From: Sulfurimonas sp.
GTDB taxonomy: Bacteria; Campylobacterota; Campylobacteria; Campylobacterales; Sulfurimonadaceae
Assembly (NCBI RefSeq): GCF_019429335.1
Contig: NZ_JAHYJB010000015.1
Location: forward strand, 1 to 35,177
Length of the DNA: 35,177 nucleotides
Direction: 5' to 3'
Shown here: positions 16,717-24,067 of the stretch, in pieces
Position numbering within the stretch: the stretch's first letter is position 1
Layout of the letters: each line of letters opens with the position of its first letter
Program-made: the position numbers and the translations under genes
The notes under the pieces: generated by a model
The model's input: the letters and a program-made list of their open reading frames with translations, nothing else
Told to the model about the DNA's origin: nothing
Databases searched by the model: none

Positions 16717-16722
16717 TACAAT
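16717..16722 (+). promoter_or_regulatory. -10 box for the DUF502-patatin operon
   Basis: TACAAT preceded by a run of T, the usual epsilonproteobacterial form with a T-rich upstream zone in place of -35. Predicted +1 is near 16729. AAGGAG (16736-16741) then precedes the GTG start at 16747 by 5 nt. Confidence 0.5.
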
Positions 16723-16746
16723 CTTTAAATACTTTAAGGAGCATAT

Positions 16747-17334
16747 GTGAAAACATTTATAAACGGTCTTAGCCTTATTCTGCCGACTGCCTTAGTTTTA
16801 TATCTGCTTATTTGGATTTTGACGACAACTGAGAATTTTTTTGGCAATCTGATTTTATATCTGCTCCCAAAAGAGTACTACATAACAGGCTTGGGATTTG
16901 CAACAGGCATCGCCATCGTATTTTTTGTAGGCTTGCTTCTAAAACTTTGGATTGTTCAAAAAATAAGAGATTTTTTTGAGTCACTTGTCGATAGAATGCC
17001 TCTCGTAAACACTCTCTACGGTGCAGTAAAAGACTTTTTAAACTTCTTCTCAAACCTCAAAAACAAAGAAAACAATATGGTAGTTCTTGTCGATACACAA
17101 TGGATGGATTCCAAAATAATGGGTTTTATAACTTCTGAAGATCTAAAAAGATTCGATTTTTTAGATATGGAGGAACCTGTCGTTGTCTATTTTCAACTAA
17201 GTTATCAGATAGGCGGATACTCACTTTTTATTCCTAAAAAAAATATAACTCCAATAAATATGAAAACAGACGAGGCTTTAGGATTTATAATGACAGCTGG
17301 AATCTCAAGCAGTAAAAAAAATGAGAACACATGA
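16747..17334 (+). CDS. DUF502 family membrane protein
   Basis: A 195-aa protein with two membrane helices at about residues 5-28 and 48-68, then a cytoplasmic or peripheral domain containing L-V-D-R-M-P-L-V-N-T-L-Y-G-A-V-K-D, the hallmark of DUF502. The family's function is not established. The GTG start is chosen because AAGGAG is well placed; an overlapping ATG two bases earlier reads straight into a stop. The gene overlaps the patatin gene by 4 nt (ATGA), so the products may work together at the membrane. Confidence 0.87.
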   Translation: MKTFINGLSLILPTALVLYLLIWILTTTENFFGNLILYLLPKEYYITGLGFATGIAIVFFVGLLLKLWIVQKIRDFFESLVDRMPLVNTLYGAVKDFLNFFSNLKNKENNMVVLVDTQWMDSKIMGFITSEDLKRFDFLDMEEPVVVYFQLSYQIGGYSLFIPKKNITPINMKTDEALGFIMTAGISSSKKNENT

Positions 17335-18092
17335 ACAAACTCAAAAATAAAACCGTAGCGTTAGCGCTTGGCGGAGGTTCCGTACTGTGTGCAACGCATG
17401 TCGGTGTGCTAAAAGCGCTAGAAGAGTCAAAAGCTGATATAAAAGCCATAGGCGGAACTAGTGCTGGCGGTATCGTTGCAACACTTTATGCTTTTGGAAA
17501 GAGCGCCAAAGAGATAGAAAAAATCATTTTAGAGTTTGAGTGGAAAAATCTCTCATCGCTCACACTCTCAAAATTCGCTCTCCTCTCGAACGACAAAATA
17601 GGAGAGATGATAAAGCATAACATAGGCAATAAAAATATAGAAGATGCACTTATCCCGCTTTGCATGATTGCAACAGATATCACAACTGGAGAGAAGATTC
17701 TTCTAAACAAGGGGAGCGCTGCTGATGCGGTAATGGCCACAACTAGCGTACCTGGGATTTTTGTGCCTGTTGAAATTGACGGCAAGATTTTAGTTGATGG
17801 CGGGATTATAGAAAATATACCTCTTAGTTGCATAAATAGCTACCAAGTGGATTATAAGATAGGTGTTGATTTGGTCACTACGCAGTCTTACAGGAAACCC
17901 AAAAATGTCATAGAGGTTCTCTACAACAGCTTTACCTTTTTGGTAAAAACAAATAAAAAAATCCAGACTAAAGAAGCTGATATTCTCATACAACCTGACC
18001 TCTCCAAATATAACGCGGTAGATTTATCGCAGATGAAGGATCTTGTAAAAATAGGATACGACGAGACAAGGAAAATTATCAGAAATCTATGA
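17331..18092 (+). CDS. Patatin-like phospholipase (RssA-like)
   Basis: A 253-aa lipid acyl hydrolase of the patatin family. The oxyanion loop G-G-G-S is at about 14-17, the nucleophile elbow G-T-S-A-G is at 42-46 (Ser44), and the catalytic Asp is in V-D-G-G (Asp156). No signal peptide is present, so it should be cytoplasmic, as for E. coli RssA, which it matches in length. The substrate is unknown. It is coupled to the DUF502 membrane protein upstream, which may place it at the membrane. Confidence 0.92.
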   Translation: MNKLKNKTVALALGGGSVLCATHVGVLKALEESKADIKAIGGTSAGGIVATLYAFGKSAKEIEKIILEFEWKNLSSLTLSKFALLSNDKIGEMIKHNIGNKNIEDALIPLCMIATDITTGEKILLNKGSAADAVMATTSVPGIFVPVEIDGKILVDGGIIENIPLSCINSYQVDYKIGVDLVTTQSYRKPKNVIEVLYNSFTFLVKTNKKIQTKEADILIQPDLSKYNAVDLSQMKDLVKIGYDETRKIIRNL

Positions 18093-18108
18093 TTTGCTAT
18101 TAATGTGA

Positions 18109-18114
18109 TACAAT
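18109..18114 (+). promoter_or_regulatory. Extended -10 box for the EF-hand gene
   Basis: TACAAT with an upstream TG gives an extended -10 and +1 near 18121. The leader then contains GAGGAG (18132-18137), 7 nt before the ATG at 18145. That supports 18145 over the in-frame ATG at 18130, which has no ribosome site. Confidence 0.5.
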
Positions 18115-18144
18115 ATTTGTAAGACCAAAATGAGGAGTGTTATT

Positions 18145-18462
18145 ATGCAAATGTTGACTAAATATATAAGAGTATCTCTTATAGCAATTGGTTTATTGGC
18201 TACTGTTCCTGTTGTTGCTTCGGCACAAAATGGCGGGCGTGATATGCCTAAATTTGAGAGTTTTGATCTGAATAACGATGGTACTCTCACAGAAGTTGAG
18301 CTCAATGAGGCAAGAGAAAAAAGAGTTCAAGAGCGCAAAGATGATGGCAGAATGTTAAAAAATGTCAAAGAGCACTATGAGTTTTCAAAAATGGACGCAA
18401 ACGGCGACGGAGTTGTAGACAAACAGGAGTTTTTGGACCACCAGACCAGAAGAAGCAGATAA
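18145..18462 (+). CDS. Secreted EF-hand calcium-binding protein
   Basis: A 105-aa protein with an N-terminal signal peptide (hydrophobic about 8-24, likely cut after A-S-A) and two EF-hand loops: D-L-N-N-D-G-T-L-T near residue 43 and D-A-N-G-D-G-V-V-D near 85. Both keep the acidic ligand positions, including the closing Glu, so calcium binding in the periplasm or outside is likely. The stretch between is very basic and charged (R-E-K-R-V-Q-E-R-K-D-D). It is followed by a strong terminator and is probably a single-gene transcript. The role of such small EF-hand proteins is not known. Confidence 0.87.
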   Translation: MQMLTKYIRVSLIAIGLLATVPVVASAQNGGRDMPKFESFDLNNDGTLTEVELNEAREKRVQERKDDGRMLKNVKEHYEFSKMDANGDGVVDKQEFLDHQTRRSR

Positions 18463-18468
18463 AACAAA

Positions 18469-18503
18469 TTTTTTACATGTCATTTTTTTTGACATGTAAA
18501 AAA
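18469..18503. terminator. Bidirectional intrinsic terminator
   Basis: A perfect 14-bp inverted repeat (18469-18482 and 18490-18503, core ACATGTCA) with a loop of seven T. Each arm supplies the T-run for one strand, so it can end transcription of both the EF-hand gene (+) and the Dabb gene (-), which converge here. Confidence 0.85.
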
Positions 18504-18505
18504 CT

Positions 18506-18796
18506 CTACAAAATATAATCAACAACCTTTGATTCCAATGTTACGCTCTTTATTAGCTCTACCACTTTTAAATGCTCTGGATGAACTGCGTAAGCATCCA
18601 AATCCTCTTTGCTTTCAAACGCAGAGTACAAAGAGAGATCAAACGCTCTATCAGAGAGTGTAAAGTTAACACCGACTTCCATTGATTTCAGACTTGGAAT
18701 AAGCTCTGCCAAAGCATTTAGTCTCTTCGCAATCTCTTTAATATTTGCGCTCTTATTTTCATCACGAAATTTAAACATAACTATATGAACAACCAC
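18506..18796 (-). CDS. Dabb (stress-responsive A/B barrel) domain protein
   Basis: A 96-aa dimeric alpha/beta-barrel protein of the Dabb family. It begins M-V-V-H-I-V-M-F-K-F, with the conserved His and a strand typical of the family, has L-S-L-Y-S-A-F-E-S in the middle and Y-A-V-H-P-E-H near residue 72, and fills one whole domain. Family members include small enzymes and stress proteins, so the reaction cannot be called. It is a single gene that ends at the shared terminator. Confidence 0.88.
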   Translation of the reverse strand: MVVHIVMFKFRDENKSANIKEIAKRLNALAELIPSLKSMEVGVNFTLSDRAFDLSLYSAFESKEDLDAYAVHPEHLKVVELIKSVTLESKVVDYIL

Positions 18797-18909
18797 TTTT
18801 TGTCCTTTTTTATAAAATTTTAGCTAAAAAATATGCAAACTACTTTTTAATTCTTAAAAAACAAAGTTTTTCATAGCTTTAGGAGGTTATAGGTACTTTA
18901 GTCCCTGCT

Positions 18910-18953
18910 AATAAAATGAAGTTTCTTTAGAAAACGTACGCGTTCATTTTATT
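18910..18953. repeat. 11-bp inverted repeat in an intergenic gap
   Basis: AATAAAATGAA (18910-18920) and its exact complement (18943-18953) are separated by 22 bases containing CGTACG. It lies between two divergent genes, 34 nt before the small membrane gene. It could be an operator or a leftover repeat. The rest of 18797-18986 holds an AGGAGG at about 18881 with no open frame behind it. Confidence 0.4.
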
Positions 18954-18974
18954 GCGTAACATCAGTAAAAAGTG

Positions 18975-18980
18975 TAAAAT
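18975..18980 (+). promoter_or_regulatory. -10 box at leaderless spacing before the 65-aa gene
   Basis: TAAAAT is followed by 6 bases and then the ATG at 18987. The predicted +1 falls on the A of the start codon. No Shine-Dalgarno is present. Confidence 0.4.
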
Positions 18981-18986
18981 AGCCCA

Positions 18987-19184
18987 ATGAAAAAAATTCT
19001 AAGAGAGCTCTACGGCTCGGGCATACTGTTTTTCTACTTTTTTAAATGGCCTTACTTTTTGATATTTCCATATCTTTACAATAATGGTCTTGATAATAAC
19101 TACTTGTTAAATATTTTATGGTTTTTTACGGCAGGTCTTATTTTCAAAGATTTTTACCACATGTACAAAAACAGCGGCTCTTAA
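18987..19184 (+). CDS. Small hydrophobic membrane protein
   Basis: A 65-aa protein with two hydrophobic segments (about 11-30 and 39-56) rich in Phe, Tyr and Trp, with the basic start M-K-K. I do not recognise a family. The case for a real gene is the balanced membrane topology, a plausible -10 box, and a stop that meets the convergent transporter stop in a shared TTAA. There is no ribosome site, so it would have to be translated from a leaderless mRNA. Confidence 0.55.
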   Translation: MKKILRELYGSGILFFYFFKWPYFLIFPYLYNNGLDNNYLLNILWFFTAGLIFKDFYHMYKNSGS

Positions 19185-20536
19185 AGATAGTATTTCCAAA
19201 AAAACTCCGCAATCATGGCTATTAGAAAAATGCCTGCAAGATTTAGCACTATCCCATACTTTGCCATCTGCGCAACACTTAGAGTTCCGCTGCTCATGGC
19301 TATGGCATTTGGCGGCGTAGCGATTGGGAGCATAAAAGCATAACTCGCACAAACAGTTGCCACCATCATAAACAAAACAGCGTCAATTCCGCTCTGCTGT
19401 GCCACCGCATATATAATGGGAAGCATCACTGAAATAAGTGCCGTGTTTGATGTAATCTCGGTTGTAAAGGTAACAAGCGCCGCAATACCCAGAATAATCA
19501 AAAGAGGCGGAAGGTGAGTCATGGAGACAAGATAAGAAGCAAGCTCGTTTGCAAGACCGCTGACGCTAAAAGCAGTTGCAATCGAAAATCCTGCACCAAA
19601 TAAAAACATAATCCTAAATGGAATTTTTGATTTGTCATCCATCCACTCTAGTATGCCAAAAGGAGGAGCAAAAAGCAGAAGTCCCGCACCAAGCAGTATA
19701 ATGTTTTCATTCAGCCCAAGCCCGTTCCAGTAGGGTTTAAACGGCGCATTAAATAGAAGCAGCAAAACAACTCCGCCGATGAGCAGGAGAACTTTTTTCT
19801 GCTCAAACAAAAGAGCTCTTTTTTCAGACTCAAACGATATCTCTATGCCTTTAACACCGATGCTAAGAAGAGTTCCGACTACAAAAAACATAGTAAAAAC
19901 GAGCGGAGCGACCATTACCATCCACTCCAAAAAAGGAATCGGCTCCATCTGATTGTTCTGCATAAGTCCCAGCATTATAAGATTTGGCGCGGTACCTATC
20001 GGAGTCAAAATTCCGCCGATGCTTGCTCCATAGGCTATAGAGAGCACAAACCTCATCTTAAGCCTGATATCGTCGGTTATAAATAGAGCTATGGGTATAA
20101 GCAAAAGTGTCGTTGTAGTGTTTGAGAGAAGCGAGCTAAGTATGCCAGAGGTAAATATAAGCGAGAATATTATCCCCTTTGGAGTTGATGGAAAAATGGC
20201 AAACATCTTCTGGGTTATCCACTTGTGAAGCTCTGTCTTTTCAACTGCAATGGCAATTAAAAAACCTCCAAAAAACAGAAAAACTATCGGATTTGAGTAG
20301 TTTGCGGTTGTCTGGGCTGTTGAGAGAATAGAAAAAGATGGAAACAAAACGATAGGAAGCAAAGAGACAACGCCAAGCGGCAAGCCCTCATTTGTCCAAA
20401 GAGTTACAAGAAATGCTATAAGCCCAAGAAGAGTTGCTTGTGTCACACTAAAAATAGAGATGGAGATAGTAAAAAAAAGTGCGCCGATTAAAATAGCTAC
20501 CGCTATTTTTTTAAACTGTTCTTTATCTCTGCTCAC
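19181..20536 (-). CDS. DASS/SLC13 family anion transporter
   Basis: A 451-aa sodium- or proton-coupled anion transporter of the divalent anion:Na+ symporter (DASS) family. Two inverted-repeat substrate loops are seen: S-N-T-T-T-T near residue 137 and S-N-T-A near 365. The matching partners G-T-A-P-N (about 180) and A-T-P-P-N (about 405) are present. About eleven membrane helices fit the family. Substrates may be dicarboxylates, sulfate or other anions; the sequence does not decide. The start is GTG at 20536, with AAGGAG 7 nt upstream inside the pentapeptide gene, so it is coupled to the toxin-antitoxin block ahead of it. Confidence 0.9.
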   Translation of the reverse strand: MSRDKEQFKKIAVAILIGALFFTISISIFSVTQATLLGLIAFLVTLWTNEGLPLGVVSLLPIVLFPSFSILSTAQTTANYSNPIVFLFFGGFLIAIAVEKTELHKWITQKMFAIFPSTPKGIIFSLIFTSGILSSLLSNTTTTLLLIPIALFITDDIRLKMRFVLSIAYGASIGGILTPIGTAPNLIMLGLMQNNQMEPIPFLEWMVMVAPLVFTMFFVVGTLLSIGVKGIEISFESEKRALLFEQKKVLLLIGGVVLLLLFNAPFKPYWNGLGLNENIILLGAGLLLFAPPFGILEWMDDKSKIPFRIMFLFGAGFSIATAFSVSGLANELASYLVSMTHLPPLLIILGIAALVTFTTEITSNTALISVMLPIIYAVAQQSGIDAVLFMMVATVCASYAFMLPIATPPNAIAMSSGTLSVAQMAKYGIVLNLAGIFLIAMIAEFFWKYYL

Positions 20537-21922
20537 TTACTTTCTCCTTGTGTTTTGTCTAACTGAGACTATGAATTGGTAGATTAGGTAGGCTATGGTT
20601 ATTTTGAAAAGTAATAGTCCAAAATTGATAGGCTCTTTGCTTGTCATTATGGAGAATGGGTTTATTTTGTCGGTTAAGTAATCTGAATTTATATATGATA
20701 AAAAATAGAATACTAAAAAATTGGCGAGTAACATTATTTTTAATAATGTCGTTTTAGAAAACAGAAACGACATCATAAACAATGCTGATATAAATGCTAA
20801 TACATTATTATGATAAAAAGTTGATATACTCATTGAATAAAATAATGCTATATTTAGTATCCACAATATAGGTAAAACCGAATCTTGAGAGTGATTTGAA
20901 CTTATTGCATGTGCTTTAAATATTAACCAATCAACTATATTTTTACCACTTTTTATATCTTTATCTAACTCTTCTTCCCGCTTTTCCATCTCTAAAGCAT
21001 AAAATCTATTGGCTTCAATGATATTGTTTTGCTGTTCAAAAGAGTTCTTGATAATTCTAGCCGTTTCACGGTTTGCCATATTGGCTGTCATGTCTAAAAA
21101 GTTTGCTTCTTCTTTAAAAATTGAATCTTCAAAATTAACAGTTTTTTTAAAATCAGTTTTTCTAAAAAGAGCTAACTTTGCAAATGTCGTATATTTAAAA
21201 TTTACATTATTATGAAAAGTTGCTTCTGTAAATACAGAAATATCTTCAAATGTTGTTTTTTCAAAATCTACTTCACTGAAATTTGAACCTCTGAAACTTG
21301 CTGAACCATTGACTGTTGAGTTTTTTAAATTTAGCTTTCCAATGTTTTTACAATCTTTAAAAAATAAATGAAATTTGAAAGTTCTATTTATTAAATCTAT
21401 ATCATTTTTATAAAAATGGCATTTGTAAAACTCCATATGATTTTCATAAGGTATGCCTTTATGAAAATGACATTCTTCAAATTTTATTGGTCTGAAAACA
21501 TTGTATTGACTAAAATCTGCAATATCTAAAAAATGGCATTCTATGAACTCTACATTGTTTAATCCAAAAATATTTATTGAACTTTCTTCATTTGTATCTT
21601 CGTAACTACATGTTGAAAAATTACAATAATTATTTTCTTTACAATCCTGAAAAAAAGGAAATATAACACCTTCGTATTTTTTTAGTTCATTTAAAGATAA
21701 TTCAAGTTGATATTCGTCATTTTCTCTTGGAATATAATAATCAATCCCTCGTATGTCTTTTTGTATTTTTTCCCAAAACAATTTTATTTCGTCTGTAGAT
21801 TTTGACCAGTCTTTTTTATTATCTTTAATTTCATACCAATTATCTTTTTCACAATGCAAAATACACTTATCTTCTTGCTCAAAACACTCATTTTTGCAAT
21901 TTTCTACGCTACATGTACTCAT
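20537..21922 (-). CDS. Pentapeptide-repeat membrane protein with N-terminal Cys cluster
   Basis: A 461-aa protein in three parts. Residues 1-24 carry Cys4, Cys9, Cys13, Cys20 and Cys24 with His23 (C-I-L-H-C), a likely small zinc site. The middle (about 105-280) has A/T-x-F-type pentapeptide repeats such as A-T-F-H-N and T-T-F-A-K, which should build a right-handed beta-helix. The C-terminal third (about 345-455) has four hydrophobic segments ending in a basic tail (R-Q-N-T-R-R-K). Codon use is more AT-rich than its neighbours, suggesting transfer. Its ATG follows the RelE-type toxin stop with no gap, and the transporter gene starts at its stop. Function unknown; possibly an immunity or channel-like partner. 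Confidence 0.82.
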   Translation of the reverse strand: MSTCSVENCKNECFEQEDKCILHCEKDNWYEIKDNKKDWSKSTDEIKLFWEKIQKDIRGIDYYIPRENDEYQLELSLNELKKYEGVIFPFFQDCKENNYCNFSTCSYEDTNEESSINIFGLNNVEFIECHFLDIADFSQYNVFRPIKFEECHFHKGIPYENHMEFYKCHFYKNDIDLINRTFKFHLFFKDCKNIGKLNLKNSTVNGSASFRGSNFSEVDFEKTTFEDISVFTEATFHNNVNFKYTTFAKLALFRKTDFKKTVNFEDSIFKEEANFLDMTANMANRETARIIKNSFEQQNNIIEANRFYALEMEKREEELDKDIKSGKNIVDWLIFKAHAISSNHSQDSVLPILWILNIALFYSMSISTFYHNNVLAFISALFMMSFLFSKTTLLKIMLLANFLVFYFLSYINSDYLTDKINPFSIMTSKEPINFGLLLFKITIAYLIYQFIVSVRQNTRRK

Positions 21923-22183
21923 CTAATACACCTCATTCCTATGCCCAACACGGACAACTATGATAATAAGTTCTTCATCTCTAACCTGAAAAACAACTCT
22001 GTATTGGTTTATGCGTAGTCGAAATTTGCCTTTGTATTCGCCTTTTAGTGCTTTTATATTGTTTTTTAAAATGTCGGGATTTGTTACTAAGAGGAGGAGT
22101 TTTTCTTTTATAATTTTTTGAGCTACTATGTCTAACTTGGCGAACTCTTTTTTTGCACTGCTTAAAAAGTTAAGTTCGTACAT
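21923..22183 (-). CDS. RelE/ParE-family toxin
   Basis: An 86-aa toxin of the RelE/ParE superfamily. It begins Y-E-L-N-F-L-S-S-A-K-K-E-F and ends with the typical core: F-R-L-R-I-N-Q-Y-R-V-V-F-Q-V, then I-I-I-V-V-R-V-G-H-R-N-E-V-Y. The conserved basic residues of the C-terminal sheet (R-L-R, Y-R, G-H-R) are present, so it could be an active mRNA interferase, though a ParE-type gyrase inhibitor cannot be excluded. It lies 4 nt after the antitoxin gene and runs straight into the pentapeptide gene. Confidence 0.9.
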   Translation of the reverse strand: MYELNFLSSAKKEFAKLDIVAQKIIKEKLLLLVTNPDILKNNIKALKGEYKGKFRLRINQYRVVFQVRDEELIIIVVRVGHRNEVY

Positions 22184-22187
22184 GTAG

Positions 22188-22415
22188 CTATAAACCTAAC
22201 TCTTTAAAAACTTCACTTGCGGGGATGAGTTTCTCTTTTTTGTTTTCAAGATTTTTAAGTCTTTGGTCTGAGAGTTTTTCGTCAAGTGCATCAAAATACA
22301 TGCTAAGAGCTTTTTCTACTATGTGAGATTTTTTCTCGTTAAGCTCTTCTGAGACGCTGTTTAACTCATCAATAATAAAATCAGAAACAGTAAATGTACT
22401 CCTAATCTTGTGCAT
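22188..22415 (-). CDS. Ribbon-helix-helix antitoxin
   Basis: A 75-aa antitoxin. The N-terminal half (S-T-F-T-V-S-D-F-I-I-D-E-L-N, then S-H-I-V-E-K-A-L-S-M-Y-F) is a ribbon-helix-helix DNA-binding unit. The charged C-terminal tail (S-D-Q-R-L-K-N-L-E-N-K-K-E-K, then V-F-K-E-L-G-L) should wrap the toxin. It is expected to neutralise the RelE-type protein encoded next to it and repress the operon. AGGAG lies 6 nt before the ATG, and a palindrome lies next to the promoter. Confidence 0.87.
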   Translation of the reverse strand: MHKIRSTFTVSDFIIDELNSVSEELNEKKSHIVEKALSMYFDALDEKLSDQRLKNLENKKEKLIPASEVFKELGL

Positions 22416-22421
22416 AATTAA

Positions 22422-22453
22422 CTCCTGTTCATATAATCGTATGAATAATTATA
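22422..22453 (-). promoter_or_regulatory. Toxin-antitoxin promoter, operator and ribosome site
   Basis: On the minus strand a TATAAT (22453 to 22448) is followed by the palindrome TTCATA-N6-TATGAA (22428-22445) and then AGGAG (22426 to 22422). The palindrome covers the predicted transcription start, a usual place for autorepression by ribbon-helix-helix antitoxins. Confidence 0.55.
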
Positions 22454-22485
22454 CATAAAACATTAGTTGGAAAGCAACCTGTTTA

Positions 22486-23376
22486 TTAGTTTGCAAGAAA
22501 ATTACTCAAACTGATATGCGGGTCTAAGCCCTCTAACATACTATAGACCTCTCTTGCTATGGGAAGGTAGAGATCTTTCTCTTGAGCTATTTTATAGAGC
22601 GCATACGTAGTTCCAATCCCCTCTGCGACCTCTCCAAGCTCTCTTACTATCTCTTCTTTAGATTTGCCCGCAGCTATGCCAAGCCCTACGCGGAAATTTC
22701 TGCTCATAGTTGATGATGCTGTTAAAAAAAGGTCCCCTGCTCCGCTAAGCCCAACAAAACTCTCCTCTTTTGCTCCATAAACTTTGCCAAATCTCTGCAT
22801 CTCTACAAGACCTCTGGATATTAGAGATGCTGCCGCATTTTTGCCAAGACCCAATCCCTCGCAAATACCTGCCGCTATAGCTATAACGTTTTTGTATGCT
22901 CCTGCAACCTCGGCACCTGCGACATCGGTAGAAGTGTATGTTTTAATAAATGATGGGAAAAATGAGGCAAATTTCTTGCTTACCTCCTCATTTGTAGAGT
23001 TTACGACAAGTGCAGTCGGGAGAGATTTCATAACCTCTGTCGCAAAAGATGGTCCTGAGAGAAAAGCTATATTTTCATTTGGGACATACTCCTCATAAAT
23101 CTCATTTAAAAACTTACCCGTTGTCGCCTCTATCCCTTTTGCGGCAACCAATATTTTTTGATTGCTATACTTAAAATTCTCTCTCAGCCAAGAAGAAACC
23201 TGCTGTGCTGGAATTGCTATAACAAGGTATTGGAGTTTTAAAATCTCATCCAAAGAGACAAAATTTTTCATATCTCTTGGTGTTCTCGAGGTTATATAGA
23301 CCTCACACTTCTCACTTAGTGCAAAAGCTAAAGCGCTCCCCCATTTACCTGCTCCTATTACGCCAACTTTAGTCAC
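22486..23376 (-). CDS. gpsA: Glycerol-3-phosphate dehydrogenase [NAD(P)+]
   Basis: GpsA reduces dihydroxyacetone phosphate to sn-glycerol 3-phosphate, the backbone of phospholipids. The 296-aa protein has the N-terminal dinucleotide fold (G-V-I-G-A-G-K-W-G-S-A-L, residues 4-15), A-A-K-G-I-E near residue 80, G-P-S-F-A near 108, and the catalytic Lys in G-A-Y-K-N-V near 162. G-L-S-G-A-G-D-L in the C-terminal domain is also typical. Slightly shorter than E. coli GpsA, as is common in this phylum. The start is GTG, overlapping the RCK gene by 8 nt. Confidence 0.95.
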   Translation of the reverse strand: MTKVGVIGAGKWGSALAFALSEKCEVYITSRTPRDMKNFVSLDEILKLQYLVIAIPAQQVSSWLRENFKYSNQKILVAAKGIEATTGKFLNEIYEEYVPNENIAFLSGPSFATEVMKSLPTALVVNSTNEEVSKKFASFFPSFIKTYTSTDVAGAEVAGAYKNVIAIAAGICEGLGLGKNAAASLISRGLVEMQRFGKVYGAKEESFVGLSGAGDLFLTASSTMSRNFRVGLGIAAGKSKEEIVRELGEVAEGIGTTYALYKIAQEKDLYLPIAREVYSMLEGLDPHISLSNFLAN

Positions 23377-24067
23377 ATCCGCCCCCTAATAATTTCTCAA
23401 AATCTACTATATCTTTATCATATCCAACCACGACAAATACATCGCCTGTTTTTATCTGATGATGCTTTGCTTTTGACGAGTATATAAACTCTGCGCTTTT
23501 GTCTTCTCTGACCACCGAGAGCACAATAACTCCGTGCTCCCTGCTCCAATCTATGTCTGATGGATATAGTCCGTCAAAACTCTCAATACTACTTACTCTT
23601 ATTTGAGCTATTTTAAGGTTGCTTTTCTCATATAAAATATTGTGTAAAACTTCTGTTATTATAGGCTTTTCAAGCATCTCTACAATAACATTCGCCGTCG
23701 TCTGCGTAGTAGGCAGTATTGTGGTTGCTCCTGCCAACAAAAGCTTATCAGCACTCTCCTTGTCCTGTGAGAGTGCGACTATTTTTAGATTTTTAAATGT
23801 ATCTCTAAGAGAAATTGTTAAAAATATATTCTCCGCCATATCCTCAAGCATGCAAAAAGCAACACACTCATCTATCTCAACGCTTCTTCTTAGCTCATCC
23901 CAATTTTCGCTTAAATCGAAAGTTTGTATCTCGTATCCATAGCTCTCTTTTTGCGCCATCTCTTCATCTAAAGCGTAAATATATATCTTTTCGTAGTGAA
24001 ATTTTATGTTTTTTTCTATCTCAAACGTATAGTCGTTATACCCAAATATTAAAGCAATTTTTTCCAT
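23369..24067 (-). CDS. Stand-alone RCK (TrkA-type) protein
   Basis: A 232-aa cytoplasmic protein with a divergent Rossmann-like RCK_N part (about 1-130; it starts I-A-L-I-F-G-Y-N-D-Y rather than a clean G-x-G-x-x-G) and a RCK_C part (about 150-228, ending I-K-T-G-D-V-F-V-V-V-G). RCK proteins gate K+ channels or Trk/Ktr transporters by binding nucleotides or ions. It overlaps the end of the K+ channel gene by 1 nt, so it should partner that channel even though the channel has its own RCK domains. The altered glycine loop makes NAD binding doubtful. Confidence 0.82.
   Translation of the reverse strand: MEKIALIFGYNDYTFEIEKNIKFHYEKIYIYALDEEMAQKESYGYEIQTFDLSENWDELRRSVEIDECVAFCMLEDMAENIFLTISLRDTFKNLKIVALSQDKESADKLLLAGATTILPTTQTTANVIVEMLEKPIITEVLHNILYEKSNLKIAQIRVSSIESFDGLYPSDIDWSREHGVIVLSVVREDKSAEFIYSSKAKHHQIKTGDVFVVVGYDKDIVDFEKLLGGGCD

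Noticed and set aside
18130-18144. Earlier ATG for the EF-hand protein
   Set aside because: The added residues contain the ribosome site of the ATG at 18145, and no site precedes 18130.
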